A stretch of DNA of 64,000 bases, taken from Halalkalibacter sp. APA_J-10(15) (GTDB taxonomy: Bacteria > Bacillota > Bacilli > Bacillales > Bacillaceae_D). This document shows, piece after piece, positions 26,489 through 35,373 of the stretch (the stretch's first letter is position 1; the number at the start of each line of letters is the position of its first letter). The translations under genes were made by a program, and so were the position numbers. The stretch covers positions 124,001 through 188,000 of the forward strand of contig NZ_JALKEV010000002.1 in the NCBI RefSeq assembly GCF_023017105.1, given 5' to 3'. Below the pieces are notes generated by a model, which was given only the letters and a program-made list of their open reading frames with translations, did not search any database and was not told the origin of the DNA.

Positions 26489-27655
26489 CTAATCTAAAGC
26501 CAGTTCATATATCTTATGTACATCATTCGCTTCTAGCTTGACGAAATTCCCTAACGGGCAACGATCAGTCGCCTTTTTGGCCATCTCATCAAAGTGTGTA
26601 CGGTCGATATCAGCCTCATTTAACCGAATTGGCATACCAATTGAGTGGAAGAATTCCTCGGTCTTTTTTATACCAGCTAATGCCGTTTTTTCTAAATCAT
26701 TAAGATCGATTTCAACATCCCACACTCGATTTGCATATTGAGCAAAACGGTTCACGTTATGCTTATAGACATATTTCATCCAAGCAGGGAAAATAATCGC
26801 TAACCCTGCACCGTGTGCAATATCATAAATTCCACTAATCTCATGCTCAATTTCATGACTTGCCCAATCACCGATTCTACCTGTTCCTAATAAATCATTA
26901 TGAGCAATCGTTCCGGCCCACATAATTTCTGCACGTGCATCGTAGTTGACCGGTTCATCAATAACCGTACGAGCATTTACAATGATCGACCGTAATGTAC
27001 CTTCACATAGACGATCCGTTAAATCAACGTGCTGTTCATTTGTGAAATAACGCTCTAATATATGAGCCATCATATCTGTAAGACCACATGCCGTTTGATA
27101 GGCAGGTAATGTGTAGGTAAGCTCCGGATTTAATATCGCGAATTCTGGTCTCATATTTTGGTGACCTGTCGAGCGTTTGTACATGCCATCTTCATTTGTG
27201 ATAACGGTCCCATTACTTGTTTCACTTCCGGCAGCAGGAATCGTTAACACTACGCCAATCGGCAAACATCGATCCACTTCAGCTTTTCCAATAAAGTAAT
27301 CCCACACATCGCCATCATAATATGCCCCTGCTGCAATCGCTTTTGCAGAATCAATCACACTTCCACCACCAACTGCAAGAATGAACTCGATGCTTTCCTT
27401 CTTACAAATCGAAACGCCTTCACGTACTAAATCAACACGCGGATTCGGCTTCACTCCACCTAACTCGAAAACCTCAATCCCCTCGGCCTTTAATGAAGAA
27501 ATTACACGGTCATATAACCCACTCTTCTTTATACTTCCGCCTCCATAATGAAGAAGAACCTTCTTTCCAAAAGCAGCAGTCTGTTTGCCAACAACCTGCT
27601 CCTGATCTTTTCCAAAAATAATCGCTGTTCCATTTTGAAATTCAAAATTCTGCAT
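26489..27655 (-). CDS. Iron-containing alcohol dehydrogenase (YugJ/BdhA type)
   Basis: A 388-residue group III alcohol dehydrogenase that reduces aldehydes or oxidises alcohols with NAD(P)H. The nucleotide-binding GGGSVIDSAKAIA and PAAGSETSNGTVI segments are present. The metal ligands lie in the region LTDMMAHILERY and in DWASHEIEHEISGIYDIAHG, which contains the conserved His ligands. The ATG at 27655 is chosen because GAAGGGAG is 9 nt upstream, whereas an ATG at 27664 would touch it. It is monocistronic with a clear terminator. The physiological substrate is not evident. Confidence 0.94.
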   Translation of the reverse strand: MQNFEFQNGTAIIFGKDQEQVVGKQTAAFGKKVLLHYGGGSIKKSGLYDRVISSLKAEGIEVFELGGVKPNPRVDLVREGVSICKKESIEFILAVGGGSVIDSAKAIAAGAYYDGDVWDYFIGKAEVDRCLPIGVVLTIPAAGSETSNGTVITNEDGMYKRSTGHQNMRPEFAILNPELTYTLPAYQTACGLTDMMAHILERYFTNEQHVDLTDRLCEGTLRSIIVNARTVIDEPVNYDARAEIMWAGTIAHNDLLGTGRIGDWASHEIEHEISGIYDIAHGAGLAIIFPAWMKYVYKHNVNRFAQYANRVWDVEIDLNDLEKTALAGIKKTEEFFHSIGMPIRLNEADIDRTHFDEMAKKATDRCPLGNFVKLEANDVHKIYELALD

Positions 27656-27793
27656 TGATGTCATCTCCCTTCGAACCTATCATACGCCGATCCTAATAAA
27701 AAATGCAAACGGCTACACCTGGCATATGGAGAAACGAGTGAACACTCTAATAGTTTATGTTCATTTTCATTGAATCAGAAGATGACTCATCAT

Positions 27794-27915
27794 CTATTTG
27801 CACATTCCTTGTTTTCCAATCCAAACTTTTTTTAAAGTTAGTTTAGCATCAGTAGCAGTAAGCCCGTCATCCATTTCAACATACCAGCTCTTAGGAGCCC
27901 GCGCACAGCCAAGAA
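27794..27915 (-). pseudogene. Possible gene fragment, unidentified
   Basis: A stop-free minus-strand stretch of about 40 codons ends at 27794 and reads ARAPKSWYVEMDDGLTATDA followed by KLTLKKVWIGKQGMCK. It has no start codon or ribosome binding site. It lies in the gap between the dehydrogenase and the ABC exporter, which otherwise holds only a terminator. Confidence 0.22.
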
Positions 27916-27930
27916 TTTTCTAAAACAAAA

Positions 27931-27971
27931 GAGACCGCGAATAGAATCACAAAGATTTCATTCTCGATCTC
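27931..27971 (-). terminator. Terminator of the DUF2089/ABC exporter operon
   Basis: GAGACCGCGAAT pairs imperfectly with ATTCTCGATCTC (two mismatches), and the minus strand continues TTTTGTTTTAG. Confidence 0.75.
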
Positions 27972-28004
27972 TTATACGTAAAATGATCTCAACAGTAGTC
28001 TTGC

Positions 28005-28820
28005 TTATTTCTTTCGATACAAAAGCATCGTCAATGGTGCAAAAATAACAATGAGTACTAAGCTAAATAAAAGCACGACACCTATTTCCCCTGCTGTTAC
28101 CGTTCCTTGCATCAGACCACGAATCGCTGTGACAAGAAGAGTGATCGGGTTGACATCAACAAACGCTCGTAGCCACCCTGGCATCGTTGCCGGATCAACA
28201 AACACATTACTCGCAAATGTCAATGGGAACAGGACAACCATACTAACACCCATTACCGCATTTGGTGTCCGCATCACTAGACCAAGTGCGGTAAAGATCC
28301 ACGATAGGCTAAAGGCGAAAATAAGAAGCAACAACACTCCTAATAAAACGCCAAGTGTACCACCATCTGGTCGGAAGCCTAAAATAAGTCCTAATACGAT
28401 GACAATCGCTGATGCAATCGAGTAACGCACCGTATCAGCTAAAAGAGCACCGACTAGTGGTGATGGCCCCCAGATCGGCAAGGATCGAAACCGATCGAAA
28501 ATTCCTTTTGAAATATCTGTATTCAATGCTGTCCCCGTATAAATCGATGTAAACACAACGGTTTGAACGAGAATACCAGGTAATAAAAATTGCAAATACT
28601 CACTCGTAGAACCAGCGATCGCTCCGCCAAATAAATATGTAAACATTAACGTGAACATTATCGGAAACATTGTTACATCAAACAACTGTTCAGGTACGTA
28701 TTTAATTTTCAAAATCGCACGCCACGTAAAAACAAAGGTCGAAGTCCAGCCACGTGCACGTTTCGGCCGTTCTCCATTGGCTATGGCTGTTTTTAACGTT
28801 TCATTTATATTTGAATTCAT
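28005..28820 (-). CDS. ABC-2 type exporter permease (DrrB-like)
   Basis: A 271-residue membrane subunit with six predicted helices and the ABC-2 signature region (KGIFDRFRSLPIWGPSPLVG). It resembles daunorubicin-resistance DrrB proteins. The ATG at 28820 follows AGGAGGAGGTG and lies 4 bp after the ATPase stop, whereas a longer frame would overlap that gene. It is the last gene of a four-gene operon. It should export a hydrophobic compound; the identity is unknown. Confidence 0.92.
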   Translation of the reverse strand: MNSNINETLKTAIANGERPKRARGWTSTFVFTWRAILKIKYVPEQLFDVTMFPIMFTLMFTYLFGGAIAGSTSEYLQFLLPGILVQTVVFTSIYTGTALNTDISKGIFDRFRSLPIWGPSPLVGALLADTVRYSIASAIVIVLGLILGFRPDGGTLGVLLGVLLLLIFAFSLSWIFTALGLVMRTPNAVMGVSMVVLFPLTFASNVFVDPATMPGWLRAFVDVNPITLLVTAIRGLMQGTVTAGEIGVVLLFSLVLIVIFAPLTMLLYRKK

Positions 28821-28824
28821 CGCT

Positions 28825-29802
28825 CTACACCTCCTCCTCTTGCTCTTCATCTTCAGCTGGTCGACCTGTCAAAGTAAGAAACACTTCATCCAAACTCGGT
28901 TGACCTAATGAAAAATCTGTGACTCCAATCCCAGCTTTGGCTAGCTCTGCCAAAGCATGTGCTGCCTTTTCACTATCCTTAATTCTCGCAGAAAGCGCTG
29001 CTGGATCTGATACTACTTGTATCTCAGCCTGCAAATGCTCGTGCAACAATTTCTCAGCTTCGGGACGTTGTTCCGGGTTTAATAATCTAACATGTAGCAT
29101 CCCTGAGCCAATCGAGGCTTTCAGCTCTCCACTCGTCCCCTCAGCTATGACCTTACCACGGTCAATGACGGCAATACGATCGGCTAACTGATCAGCTTCA
29201 TCTAAATATTGCGTCGTCAATAACACTGTCGTTCCTGTACTGACTAATACTCTTACAATATCCCACACTTGATTTCGACTCCGTGGATCTAATCCAGTTG
29301 TTGGCTCATCAAGAAACAAAAGATCCGGTGTTACAACGATACTTGCTGCAATATCAATTCTTCTTCTCATTCCACCTGAATATTTTTTCACTTGTCGCTT
29401 GCCTGCTTCTTCAAGGCCAAATGCACGTAACAATTCAATTGCGCGAGCTTTCGCCTTTTGTCTTGAATAACCCATCAACCTAGCAATCATTCTTAAATTA
29501 TCATAGCCAGTTAAATCCTCATCAATCGAAGCAAATTGTCCCGTTAAACTTACACGACTCCGTACTTTCTTCGCGTCTGACTTTAAATCATGTCCGAGTA
29601 TTTTTGCTGAACCCCCATCTGATTTCAATAATGTTGCTAGCATGCGAATGGTCGTTGTTTTCCCGGCACCGTTCGGCCCTAAAATACTATATACAGTACC
29701 AGCCTTCACCTTTAAATCGACACCATCAACAGCTCGATTCTTCCCAAACACCTTCACTAATCCATTAGCTTCAATCGCATAGTTGGAACGATCCAATGAC
29801 AT
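28825..29802 (-). CDS. ABC exporter ATPase (DrrA-like)
   Basis: A 325-residue ATPase: Walker [12 protein letters not shown]-loop [13 protein letters not shown], signature [12 protein letters not shown], Walker [16 protein letters not shown] and an H-region where [13 protein letters not shown] shows Gln in place of the usual His, as is common in DrrA-type proteins. A C-terminal domain of about 90 residues ends in an acidic tail EDEEQEEEV. It is coupled to the permease gene, and the SHOCT-like and DUF2089 genes precede it. The set is probably a regulated drug or peptide exporter. Confidence 0.93.
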   Translation of the reverse strand: MSLDRSNYAIEANGLVKVFGKNRAVDGVDLKVKAGTVYSILGPNGAGKTTTIRMLATLLKSDGGSAKILGHDLKSDAKKVRSRVSLTGQFASIDEDLTGYDNLRMIARLMGYSRQKAKARAIELLRAFGLEEAGKRQVKKYSGGMRRRIDIAASIVVTPDLLFLDEPTTGLDPRSRNQVWDIVRVLVSTGTTVLLTTQYLDEADQLADRIAVIDRGKVIAEGTSGELKASIGSGMLHVRLLNPEQRPEAEKLLHEHLQAEIQVVSDPAALSARIKDSEKAAHALAELAKAGIGVTDFSLGQPSLDEVFLTLTGRPAEDEEQEEEV

Positions 29803-29835
29803 CCCTTCCTCTCTTCTTTCAATGTATTTAACACT

Positions 29836-30216
29836 CTATTCAATAATGACAGATACAGTATCTCCATTCGATGATTTCACATCGACAATTTGACCCTCTA
29901 ACTCATTATCTATTGCTTCAATAATAAGACCAATGTCAAGGTCTTTCACATATTGCTCAGATTGAGGAATTTTCGATGCAATACTATGTCCTGCTACTAG
30001 AACAACTTTTACAAGCTTGATCGGTAAATTAACTGAAACATTTTCATTGTCTTCTGAATGTATGCGGATTTTCAATGTTTTCTTTAAATACTCTGATTGT
30101 TTCGTTGCCGTTTCTGTTTCCTCCTGCTTCAACAACTCAATTAATTCCGTGCCTTCTTTGGCATCAATCTTCCCCTCTTGAACCATGTTCAGCACCTTCG
30201 CAATCTCGTCCTTCAT
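29836..30216 (-). CDS. SHOCT-like domain protein
   Basis: A 126-residue protein with an N-terminal SHOCT-like helical pair (KDEIAKVLNMVQEGKIDAKE then GTELIELLKQEE), as in Bacillus YvlB and LiaX N-termini, and a C-terminal domain with LKIRIHSEDNENVSVNLPIK. The ATG at 30216 follows AGGAGAG at 8 nt. It lies between the DUF2089 regulator and the ABC genes, so it may modulate the exporter or its control. This pairing recurs in Bacillaceae envelope-stress loci (general knowledge), but the exact role is not known. Confidence 0.8.
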   Translation of the reverse strand: MKDEIAKVLNMVQEGKIDAKEGTELIELLKQEETETATKQSEYLKKTLKIRIHSEDNENVSVNLPIKLVKVVLVAGHSIASKIPQSEQYVKDLDIGLIIEAIDNELEGQIVDVKSSNGDTVSVIIE

Positions 30217-30229
30217 CAATCCCACTCTC

Positions 30230-30598
30230 CTATTCCTCTTTCAATAATTTAATGGCATCCTCTGATGAAATTTCACCATCTTCTAGCATTTGAATCACCT
30301 TACTCTTATCAGCTGAGACCGTTTTCTTTTCTTGTTCATAGCCTAGTGCTGATATGATCTCTGTTAACTTACCACGAACAGTAGGGTAAGAAATGCCTAA
30401 CTCTTTTTCAACCTCTTTAATATTCCCTCGACAAGTAATGAAAACTTCTGCAAAGTGAAGCTGCTCTTTGGACAATGCTGCAAATTTTGAAAGTTCGAAT
30501 TGATTCTCAATCGTTGTATGACAATGCGTACAATGAAGCTTCGTTACTTTCATCGTATGACTGCATACAGGACAAGATGTGATGATTGGATATGCCAT
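30230..30598 (-). CDS. DUF2089 zinc-ribbon/HTH regulator-like protein
   Basis: A 122-residue protein with a zinc ribbon at the N-terminus (CPVC ... LHCTHC), a central helix-turn-helix-like segment (CRGNIKEVEKELGISYPTVR), and a C-terminal SHOCT-like motif (VIQMLEDGEISSEDAIKLLK). This matches DUF2089 proteins, considered likely transcription factors. The ATG at 30598 with GAAGGAG 9 nt upstream is preferred over an upstream start. As first gene of the operon it probably regulates the exporter genes behind it. Confidence 0.88.
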   Translation of the reverse strand: MAYPIITSCPVCSHTMKVTKLHCTHCHTTIENQFELSKFAALSKEQLHFAEVFITCRGNIKEVEKELGISYPTVRGKLTEIISALGYEQEKKTVSADKSKVIQMLEDGEISSEDAIKLLKEE

Positions 30599-30619
30599 TT
30601 CGATCAGCTCCTTCTTCAA

Positions 30620-30957
30620 TTGTTAGTTTAATCCAATAAAAATAAAAAGTAAATAATTATTTTTATTATTTACATAAAAAATATTAATTTATTTAATTGT
30701 TAAGTTAATATTTTAAATTAAATGGTGCTGGACAGACTAAAAAAGCATCCAAATGTTATCATGAATGCCTTTTTAAAAAATGGCGTATCTTTCTAAATTA
30801 GCCCACTCTCTCAAAACATAAAATTGATAATTTGAACATTAGATTCTTTCCTCTCAGTCCAGTGTCCTTTAAATCATAGACGAAACCGTTGCCTTTTTTG
30901 AAAATCCTGATATGAGCTATTTCTAATCAAATCAAAGATGCTAAAAAAAGTTAATTT
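30620..30957. other. AT-rich upstream region, no gene seen
   Basis: This holds the promoter region of the DUF2089 operon, extremely AT-rich at 30640-30720, then non-coding sequence up to the repeat element. No frame with a credible start and ribosome binding site was found. Confidence 0.5.
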
Positions 30958-31159
30958 GGAGGCCACTGAAAAAGTTTGGTTTTAACTTTTTCAGTGGCTT
31001 TGAAGTAATGTGCGTAGCCGTTGCCCGATTTTGAAAGCCTTGCAATGAGTGGGTTTCTCATAGCAAGGCGCGCAACGAGCGGAGCCATTACTCTTCCTTG
31101 AGTTACTAGAAAGGACTTTTTCAGTGACCTCGTTAATTTGTACTTTTCCAGTGGCCTCC
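30958..31159. repeat. MITE-like element with terminal inverted repeats
   Basis: GGAGGCCACTGAAAAAGT at 30958-30975 is the inverse of ACTTTTCCAGTGGCCTCC at 31142-31159 with one mismatch. Two further copies of the ACTTTTTCAGTG core occur inside (30985-30996 and 31115-31126), and the left end folds into a 15-bp hairpin. It overlaps a minus-strand frame of 90 codons (30951-31223) that has no ribosome binding site or recognisable domain and is probably not a gene. No clear target duplication was seen. Confidence 0.5.
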
Positions 31160-31234
31160 TCATCTCATAATAGCAGCTATATTTACATACACTTCTTCTA
31201 AATTGCTCAATAGTAGTCACCATAATTATTTTAC

Positions 31235-32443
31235 CTATGCAGATGTATTCTCATTTTCCTCATCAAACACATACTTCGCTTGTCCTGCACCCACACCAAC
31301 AATGAGCATAATGACATTTATTGCCAAAAGAACCAACAATGACACATTCCATGATGCTAGCCAATCATAGAGAAAACCAAGCATTAATGGTCCACTTGCC
31401 GCTAACAAATAGCCAATCGATTGCGCCATTCCAGAAAGATTAGCAGCCTGATCAGACGTGCGTGTCCGTAAACTAATAAAAGATAATGCCATACTAATGC
31501 TAGCTCCAAAAGCAACACCCATCATGAGAACACTCAAACCAATTAACCAAACAGTCTGAACATCAATTAATAATATACCGATTCCAATAAAAGAGCAGAG
31601 ACTAATCACGAATACAATTCCTTTTTGATCTCGTAAACGATCAGCCAGAACAGGAGCTAGCAATGTAGCTGGCAAACCAATCAACTGCATCCCTGCCACA
31701 AACCACCCTGCTGAAACAGACTCTATTCCTCGACTTGTTAAAATTTCAGGTAACCACGAAATCATACAATAAAATAATAACGACTGTAAGCCCATAAATA
31801 GCGTGACTTGCCACGCCAATTTCGATTTCCATAGACTTGATTTGACTGATTTGTCCATTAATAGTTGACTGGAACGGGAGGCGTTTCTTAGCTGCGGCAG
31901 CCAAGCAATCAGCCCGATTAAGACAAAAAGACCCCAAAACCGTAGTCCATTCTGCCATCCTAATTCTAGCTGCTGTGACATCGGCACACTCAAACCTGAA
32001 CCAAGACTTGCTGCCATTCCCATTGACATCGTATAAAGTCCCGTCATCAAGCCTACTTTAGCTGGGAAGCTTTTTTTCACTATACCTGGTAGTAATACAT
32101 TTACTACCGCAACACCCGCTCCTACTAAAACCGTACCTATAAATAAAAAAGAGACCGAATCAAATGGCCTAATGACGATACCAATACCAAGTATCCATAA
32201 CCCTAACCAAACAGCACCATTATTGCCGAGTCTCCGTCCGATTTTCGGAGCAAATGGTGACAAGAAAGCAAACGCCAGTAATGGAACGGTTGTTAACATG
32301 CCTGCGACCCCATTTGAAATCCCCGTATCATTCCGTATATCTTGAATGACTGGTCCAACTGACGTAATGGCGTGGCGTAAATTTAATGCAACAAATACTA
32401 AACCTATGATAAAAATCCATTTATTCCATTTTTTCTTTTTCAT
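31235..32443 (-). CDS. MFS transporter (CynX/NimT family)
   Basis: A 402-residue permease of the major facilitator superfamily with twelve predicted helices. The N-terminal motif VALNLRHAITSVGPVIQDIR is a hallmark of the CynX/NimT group (cyanate or nitroimidazole-type transporters; YycB in B. subtilis). The ATG at 32443 is preferred because GAGTGAGGA is 9 nt before it, while an ATG three codons earlier touches that site. It is transcribed alone. The substrate, probably a small organic anion or drug, is unknown. Confidence 0.92.
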   Translation of the reverse strand: MKKKKWNKWIFIIGLVFVALNLRHAITSVGPVIQDIRNDTGISNGVAGMLTTVPLLAFAFLSPFAPKIGRRLGNNGAVWLGLWILGIGIVIRPFDSVSFLFIGTVLVGAGVAVVNVLLPGIVKKSFPAKVGLMTGLYTMSMGMAASLGSGLSVPMSQQLELGWQNGLRFWGLFVLIGLIAWLPQLRNASRSSQLLMDKSVKSSLWKSKLAWQVTLFMGLQSLLFYCMISWLPEILTSRGIESVSAGWFVAGMQLIGLPATLLAPVLADRLRDQKGIVFVISLCSFIGIGILLIDVQTVWLIGLSVLMMGVAFGASISMALSFISLRTRTSDQAANLSGMAQSIGYLLAASGPLMLGFLYDWLASWNVSLLVLLAINVIMLIVGVGAGQAKYVFDEENENTSA

Positions 32444-32651
32444 ATTGTTCATTCCTCACTCTCCTTTTCTACACTAACGTTTCTATCCTTTAACAGCAAG
32501 AGGAGAAGAGGATAATCTGTGGACTTACTTTACAAACATACGCTAACTACATTGCCCTTAACACAGCCAAACTTTAATATTTTTTTCAAGGAAATTAAAA
32601 AAGCAAAGGAAACTGATTCATCCCTTTGCTTATCAACATTCTATGAGTCTT

Positions 32652-33035
32652 TTAAATACTTTTTTGAATGGCCGACATCAGCCTACTTTCAATTTCATCC
32701 GAGACTGCATTTAATTCCTCATTTTTTAAGCTTCTAAGTAGTACAGATGGCTTTGGCATCCCGACTTTTATTCGATCTCCATCTCGATAAACTGTAATCT
32801 TACATGGTAGAAAATAACCTGATAACTTATTAATTTCAAGCATCCTTTTCACTTCAATTGAATTACACACTTCAAAAACGGTATACGACTCATTATATTG
32901 AAGCCCTTTTTCATTAAGCTTCGCCTGCAAATCAAACTCATATAAAACGCCAAATTTCTCTTCCATTAATGCCTTTTGTAATTGCTCCACCGTTTCTTGA
33001 AAGCTATTAGAAGATTCAACCGTATAATCAAACAT
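32652..33035 (-). CDS. DUF302 family protein
   Basis: A 127-residue protein of the DUF302 fold, starting FDYTVESSNSFQETVEQLQK and containing YTVFEVCNSIEVKRMLEIN and FLPCKITVYRDG, both typical of the family. Members are small soluble proteins of unknown function. AAGGAGCTG precedes the ATG. It is monocistronic. Confidence 0.88.
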   Translation of the reverse strand: MFDYTVESSNSFQETVEQLQKALMEEKFGVLYEFDLQAKLNEKGLQYNESYTVFEVCNSIEVKRMLEINKLSGYFLPCKITVYRDGDRIKVGMPKPSVLLRSLKNEELNAVSDEIESRLMSAIQKSI

Positions 33036-33225
33036 GATAAAAACAGCTCCTTATCAACATATTCATCTACTTTGTTAAAGACCTTTACCCTGTTTGAAAA
33101 GGCTTTATTCAATTATCTAAAAAGTCAGGTAATTTCTCATATTTTTTTACATTTTCCTATTCTAATTTTTTCAAAGGATACTATTCTTAAAACTGGTGAT
33201 ATGTAATTTGAAAGGAGTGACTAAG

Positions 33226-33354
33226 TTGATCGTCAAAAATTGGACTGAACGATTACTACTAAGAATCCTTCGTAATATGACATTAACTTTCATTCTTGAG
33301 CACCGATCTCATCCGAAAACAATTCACCATACTTTGTTATTCAAAATCTCTTAA
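33226..33354 (+). CDS. Possible 42-residue small protein
   Basis: A TTG at 33226 follows AAAGGAGTG at good spacing and opens a frame of 42 codons (IVKNWTERLLLRILRNMTLT in the first half). I recognise no family. A strong plus-strand terminator lies about 70 bp downstream, which supports a transcript here. The gene call itself is weak. Confidence 0.3.
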   Translation: MIVKNWTERLLLRILRNMTLTFILEHRSHPKTIHHTLLFKIS

Positions 33355-33423
33355 TATTACCTATAAAAAAGTGTTCTATAGAAACAAGTCTATAAAACAC
33401 TTAATAAAGAATATATTCTTTCA

Positions 33424-33472
33424 GCCTGTCGACAAAGTCTCGTAAAAGCGAGACATGTAGACAGGTTTTTTT
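33424..33472 (+). terminator. Strong rho-independent terminator
   Basis: CCTGTC/GACAGG with inner GTCTCG/CGAGAC stems is followed by seven T residues on the plus strand. No assured gene precedes it except the small frame at 33226. Confidence 0.85.
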
Positions 33473-33509
33473 GATTAGTAGTCAGGGTGCGGCTCTTCGT
33501 CCTCGCTAC

Positions 33510-33614
33510 CGGGATGGGGGGCACGCTTTCCGCAGGCGGGAGTTGAACTAACCGGCTGCGCCGGTGGATTTCAACCTACCCTTTCTTCCTGCAGGAGTCG
33601 GCCCTCCCATCCCG
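33510..33614. repeat. GC-rich nested palindromic repeat
   Basis: CGGGATGGG (33510-33518) pairs with CCCATCCCG (33606-33614). Inside are GTTGAA/TTCAAC and a central ACCGGC-TGC-GCCGGT hairpin, so the whole 105 bp can fold into one long stem. GC content is far above the surroundings. From memory, closely similar elements with CTTTCCGC ... TTCCTGCAGGAGTCG recur in intergenic regions of alkaliphilic Bacillaceae. Only one copy was seen here. Confidence 0.6.
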
Positions 33615-33671
33615 TCCGCTTTTTCTAGTGAAAAAAAGGAAATTCGCCTCCTCAAATGTCACCAACAATAG

Positions 33672-33705
33672 AACCGCCTTTGAGAATCATTTTTCAAAGG
33701 CGGTT
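33672..33705. terminator. Inverted repeat after the RraA-like gene
   Basis: A perfect 12-bp stem AACCGCCTTTGA with its complement has a 10-nt loop, placed to end the minus-strand RraA-like gene. T tracts are short. Confidence 0.6.
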
Positions 33706-33732
33706 TGTCTATGGTCTGAAAGAATATATTCT

Positions 33733-34218
33733 TTATAGTAAAAGGTCCTCATCCGAAACGACGACACCATCTTGATCAACATATACATATTGCCCAGGCT
33801 TCCAATCAACACTCGCAAAGTGAAAAGCAATGTTTGTTTCCCCTGAACCTTCGCATGAACTTAGTACGGGTATCGTTCCTATCGCCATTATTCCAATATC
33901 CATCTGATCGATCATCGCAGAATCACGTATACATCCATAAATGATCAATCCAGATACTTTCTTTTCAATACTAATTCGAACAAGCTCTGCTCCAATTAGC
34001 GCGGATCGTCTTGATCCAGAGCCATGTATGACGATCACACTCCCCTCTTCAGCTGATTCAACGACCTTTTTTACTAATCCATAATCTTCATATACTTTCA
34101 CCGTTACAACTCGTCCTGAAAAGGCTTTCTTATTACCGTAATATTGAAGAAGCGAACTTTCAGCAACAACGATTTGTCCATTATTTTGATCACATAATTG
34201 AGAAGTATGAAAACTCAA
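33733..34218 (-). CDS. RraA-like protein
   Basis: A 161-residue member of the RraA/4-hydroxy-4-methyl-2-oxoglutarate aldolase fold. Family motifs are AFSGRVVTVKVYEDYGLVKK, VIVIHGSGSRRSALIGAELV, LIIYGCIRDSAMIDQMDIG and the end YVYVDQDGVVVSDEDLL. RraA proteins bind RNase E in enterobacteria, but Bacillus lacks RNase E, so an aldolase or other enzymatic role is as likely. AGGAGGGAC precedes the ATG. It is divergent from an ArsR-type regulator about 200 bp away, but a link is not shown. Confidence 0.88.
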   Translation of the reverse strand: MSFHTSQLCDQNNGQIVVAESSLLQYYGNKKAFSGRVVTVKVYEDYGLVKKVVESAEEGSVIVIHGSGSRRSALIGAELVRISIEKKVSGLIIYGCIRDSAMIDQMDIGIMAIGTIPVLSSCEGSGETNIAFHFASVDWKPGQYVYVDQDGVVVSDEDLLL

Positions 34219-34417
34219 AAGAGTCCCTCCTAAAAGAATAATATATTACATATACAGTTATATTAGCTCCATTCTATCATATTTTCAATTATGAAAAAGT
34301 TAATTTATGAGTACACACAAAAATTTAAGCAATTAATCAAATAGCCTTGTTAAAATATTAACAACCATGTATCATTATTTACATTAACATTAATTATATG
34401 ACGTACGGAGGAAATAG

Positions 34418-35341
34418 ATGCAGTTAGATATCTCTCAACAATCACTTCCTGTCTATGAGGCACTAGCCAGTAAAGTTCGCCTCGCCCTAATTCAACACCT
34501 TACCAATAGATCGATGAATATTCGAGAATTGGCCGAAGCCTCAAATTTAAGTAGTGCCATCATGACAATGCACATAAAAAAATTAGAAAAGGCGGGAATC
34601 ATTCGTACAGAAATGATTCCTGGAAAAGGCGGGGTGCAAAAGCGATGTATATTAAATACTGAAAAAATCGAAATCCTTTTTCCAAACCATCAACAATTAA
34701 AAAAAGACTTCTATCATACCGAAGTTTCGGTCGGCCACTATACTGATTTCTTTGTCAAGCCGACATGCGGTTTAGCGACAACAGAAAAGTATGTAGGTGA
34801 ATTTGACGAACCTCGTTATTTTCTTGATCCACAACGAGTTAATGCGAAAATTCTTTGGTTTAGTCAAGGATTTGTCGAATACAAAATTCCGAACTTCCTT
34901 CTTTCTACTCAGGAGCCCGAGGAGCTAGAAATTTCATTTGAACTATCGTCAGAAGCACCATTTACAAATGATCATTGGCCTTCTGATATTACGTTTGAAT
35001 TAAATGATGTCCAAATTGGAACGTGGACAAGTCCAGGTGATTATGGAGATCGCCCAGGGAAATATACACCAGACTGGTGGCCGCGAATTATTAACCAGTA
35101 TGGCATCTTAAAAATATTGCGTATCTCCAAAGATGGTACATATATAGATGGTCAACAAATCTCTTCATCAACCATTTATGATGTCAATGTTCTTAATAAG
35201 CAATGGTCTTTTCGGATATCCGTTAAAGAAGACGCTGCTCATGTCGGCGGGCTCACCCTCTTTGGATCAGGCTTTGGCAATTACAATCAAGATCTCGTTT
35301 TTAGACTCTATTATAATCATAAGGATAAGGCTAACAGGTAA
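34418..35341 (+). CDS. ArsR-type regulator with large C-terminal domain
   Basis: A 307-residue protein. Residues 1-85 form a winged helix-turn-helix of the ArsR type (ALASKVRLALIQHLTNRSMN, RELAEASNLSSAIMTMHIKK). The remaining 220 residues are predicted beta-rich with conserved-looking aromatic motifs (WTSPGDYGDRPGKYTPDWWP). Ordinary ArsR repressors are about 100 residues, so the added domain is unusual. Similar fusions occur near glycoside-utilisation genes in Firmicutes (general recollection), suggesting a carbohydrate sensor. No metal-binding cysteine pair is seen. ACGGAGGAAATAG precedes the ATG. Confidence 0.82.
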   Translation: MQLDISQQSLPVYEALASKVRLALIQHLTNRSMNIRELAEASNLSSAIMTMHIKKLEKAGIIRTEMIPGKGGVQKRCILNTEKIEILFPNHQQLKKDFYHTEVSVGHYTDFFVKPTCGLATTEKYVGEFDEPRYFLDPQRVNAKILWFSQGFVEYKIPNFLLSTQEPEELEISFELSSEAPFTNDHWPSDITFELNDVQIGTWTSPGDYGDRPGKYTPDWWPRIINQYGILKILRISKDGTYIDGQQISSSTIYDVNVLNKQWSFRISVKEDAAHVGGLTLFGSGFGNYNQDLVFRLYYNHKDKANR

Positions 35342-35373
35342 ACAACTTACTTTTAGCCTTTTTTATCACTAAC

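Noticed and set aside
30951-31223. Minus-strand frame of 90 codons over the repeat element
   Set aside because: No ribosome binding site or domain, and most of it is the inverted-repeat element.
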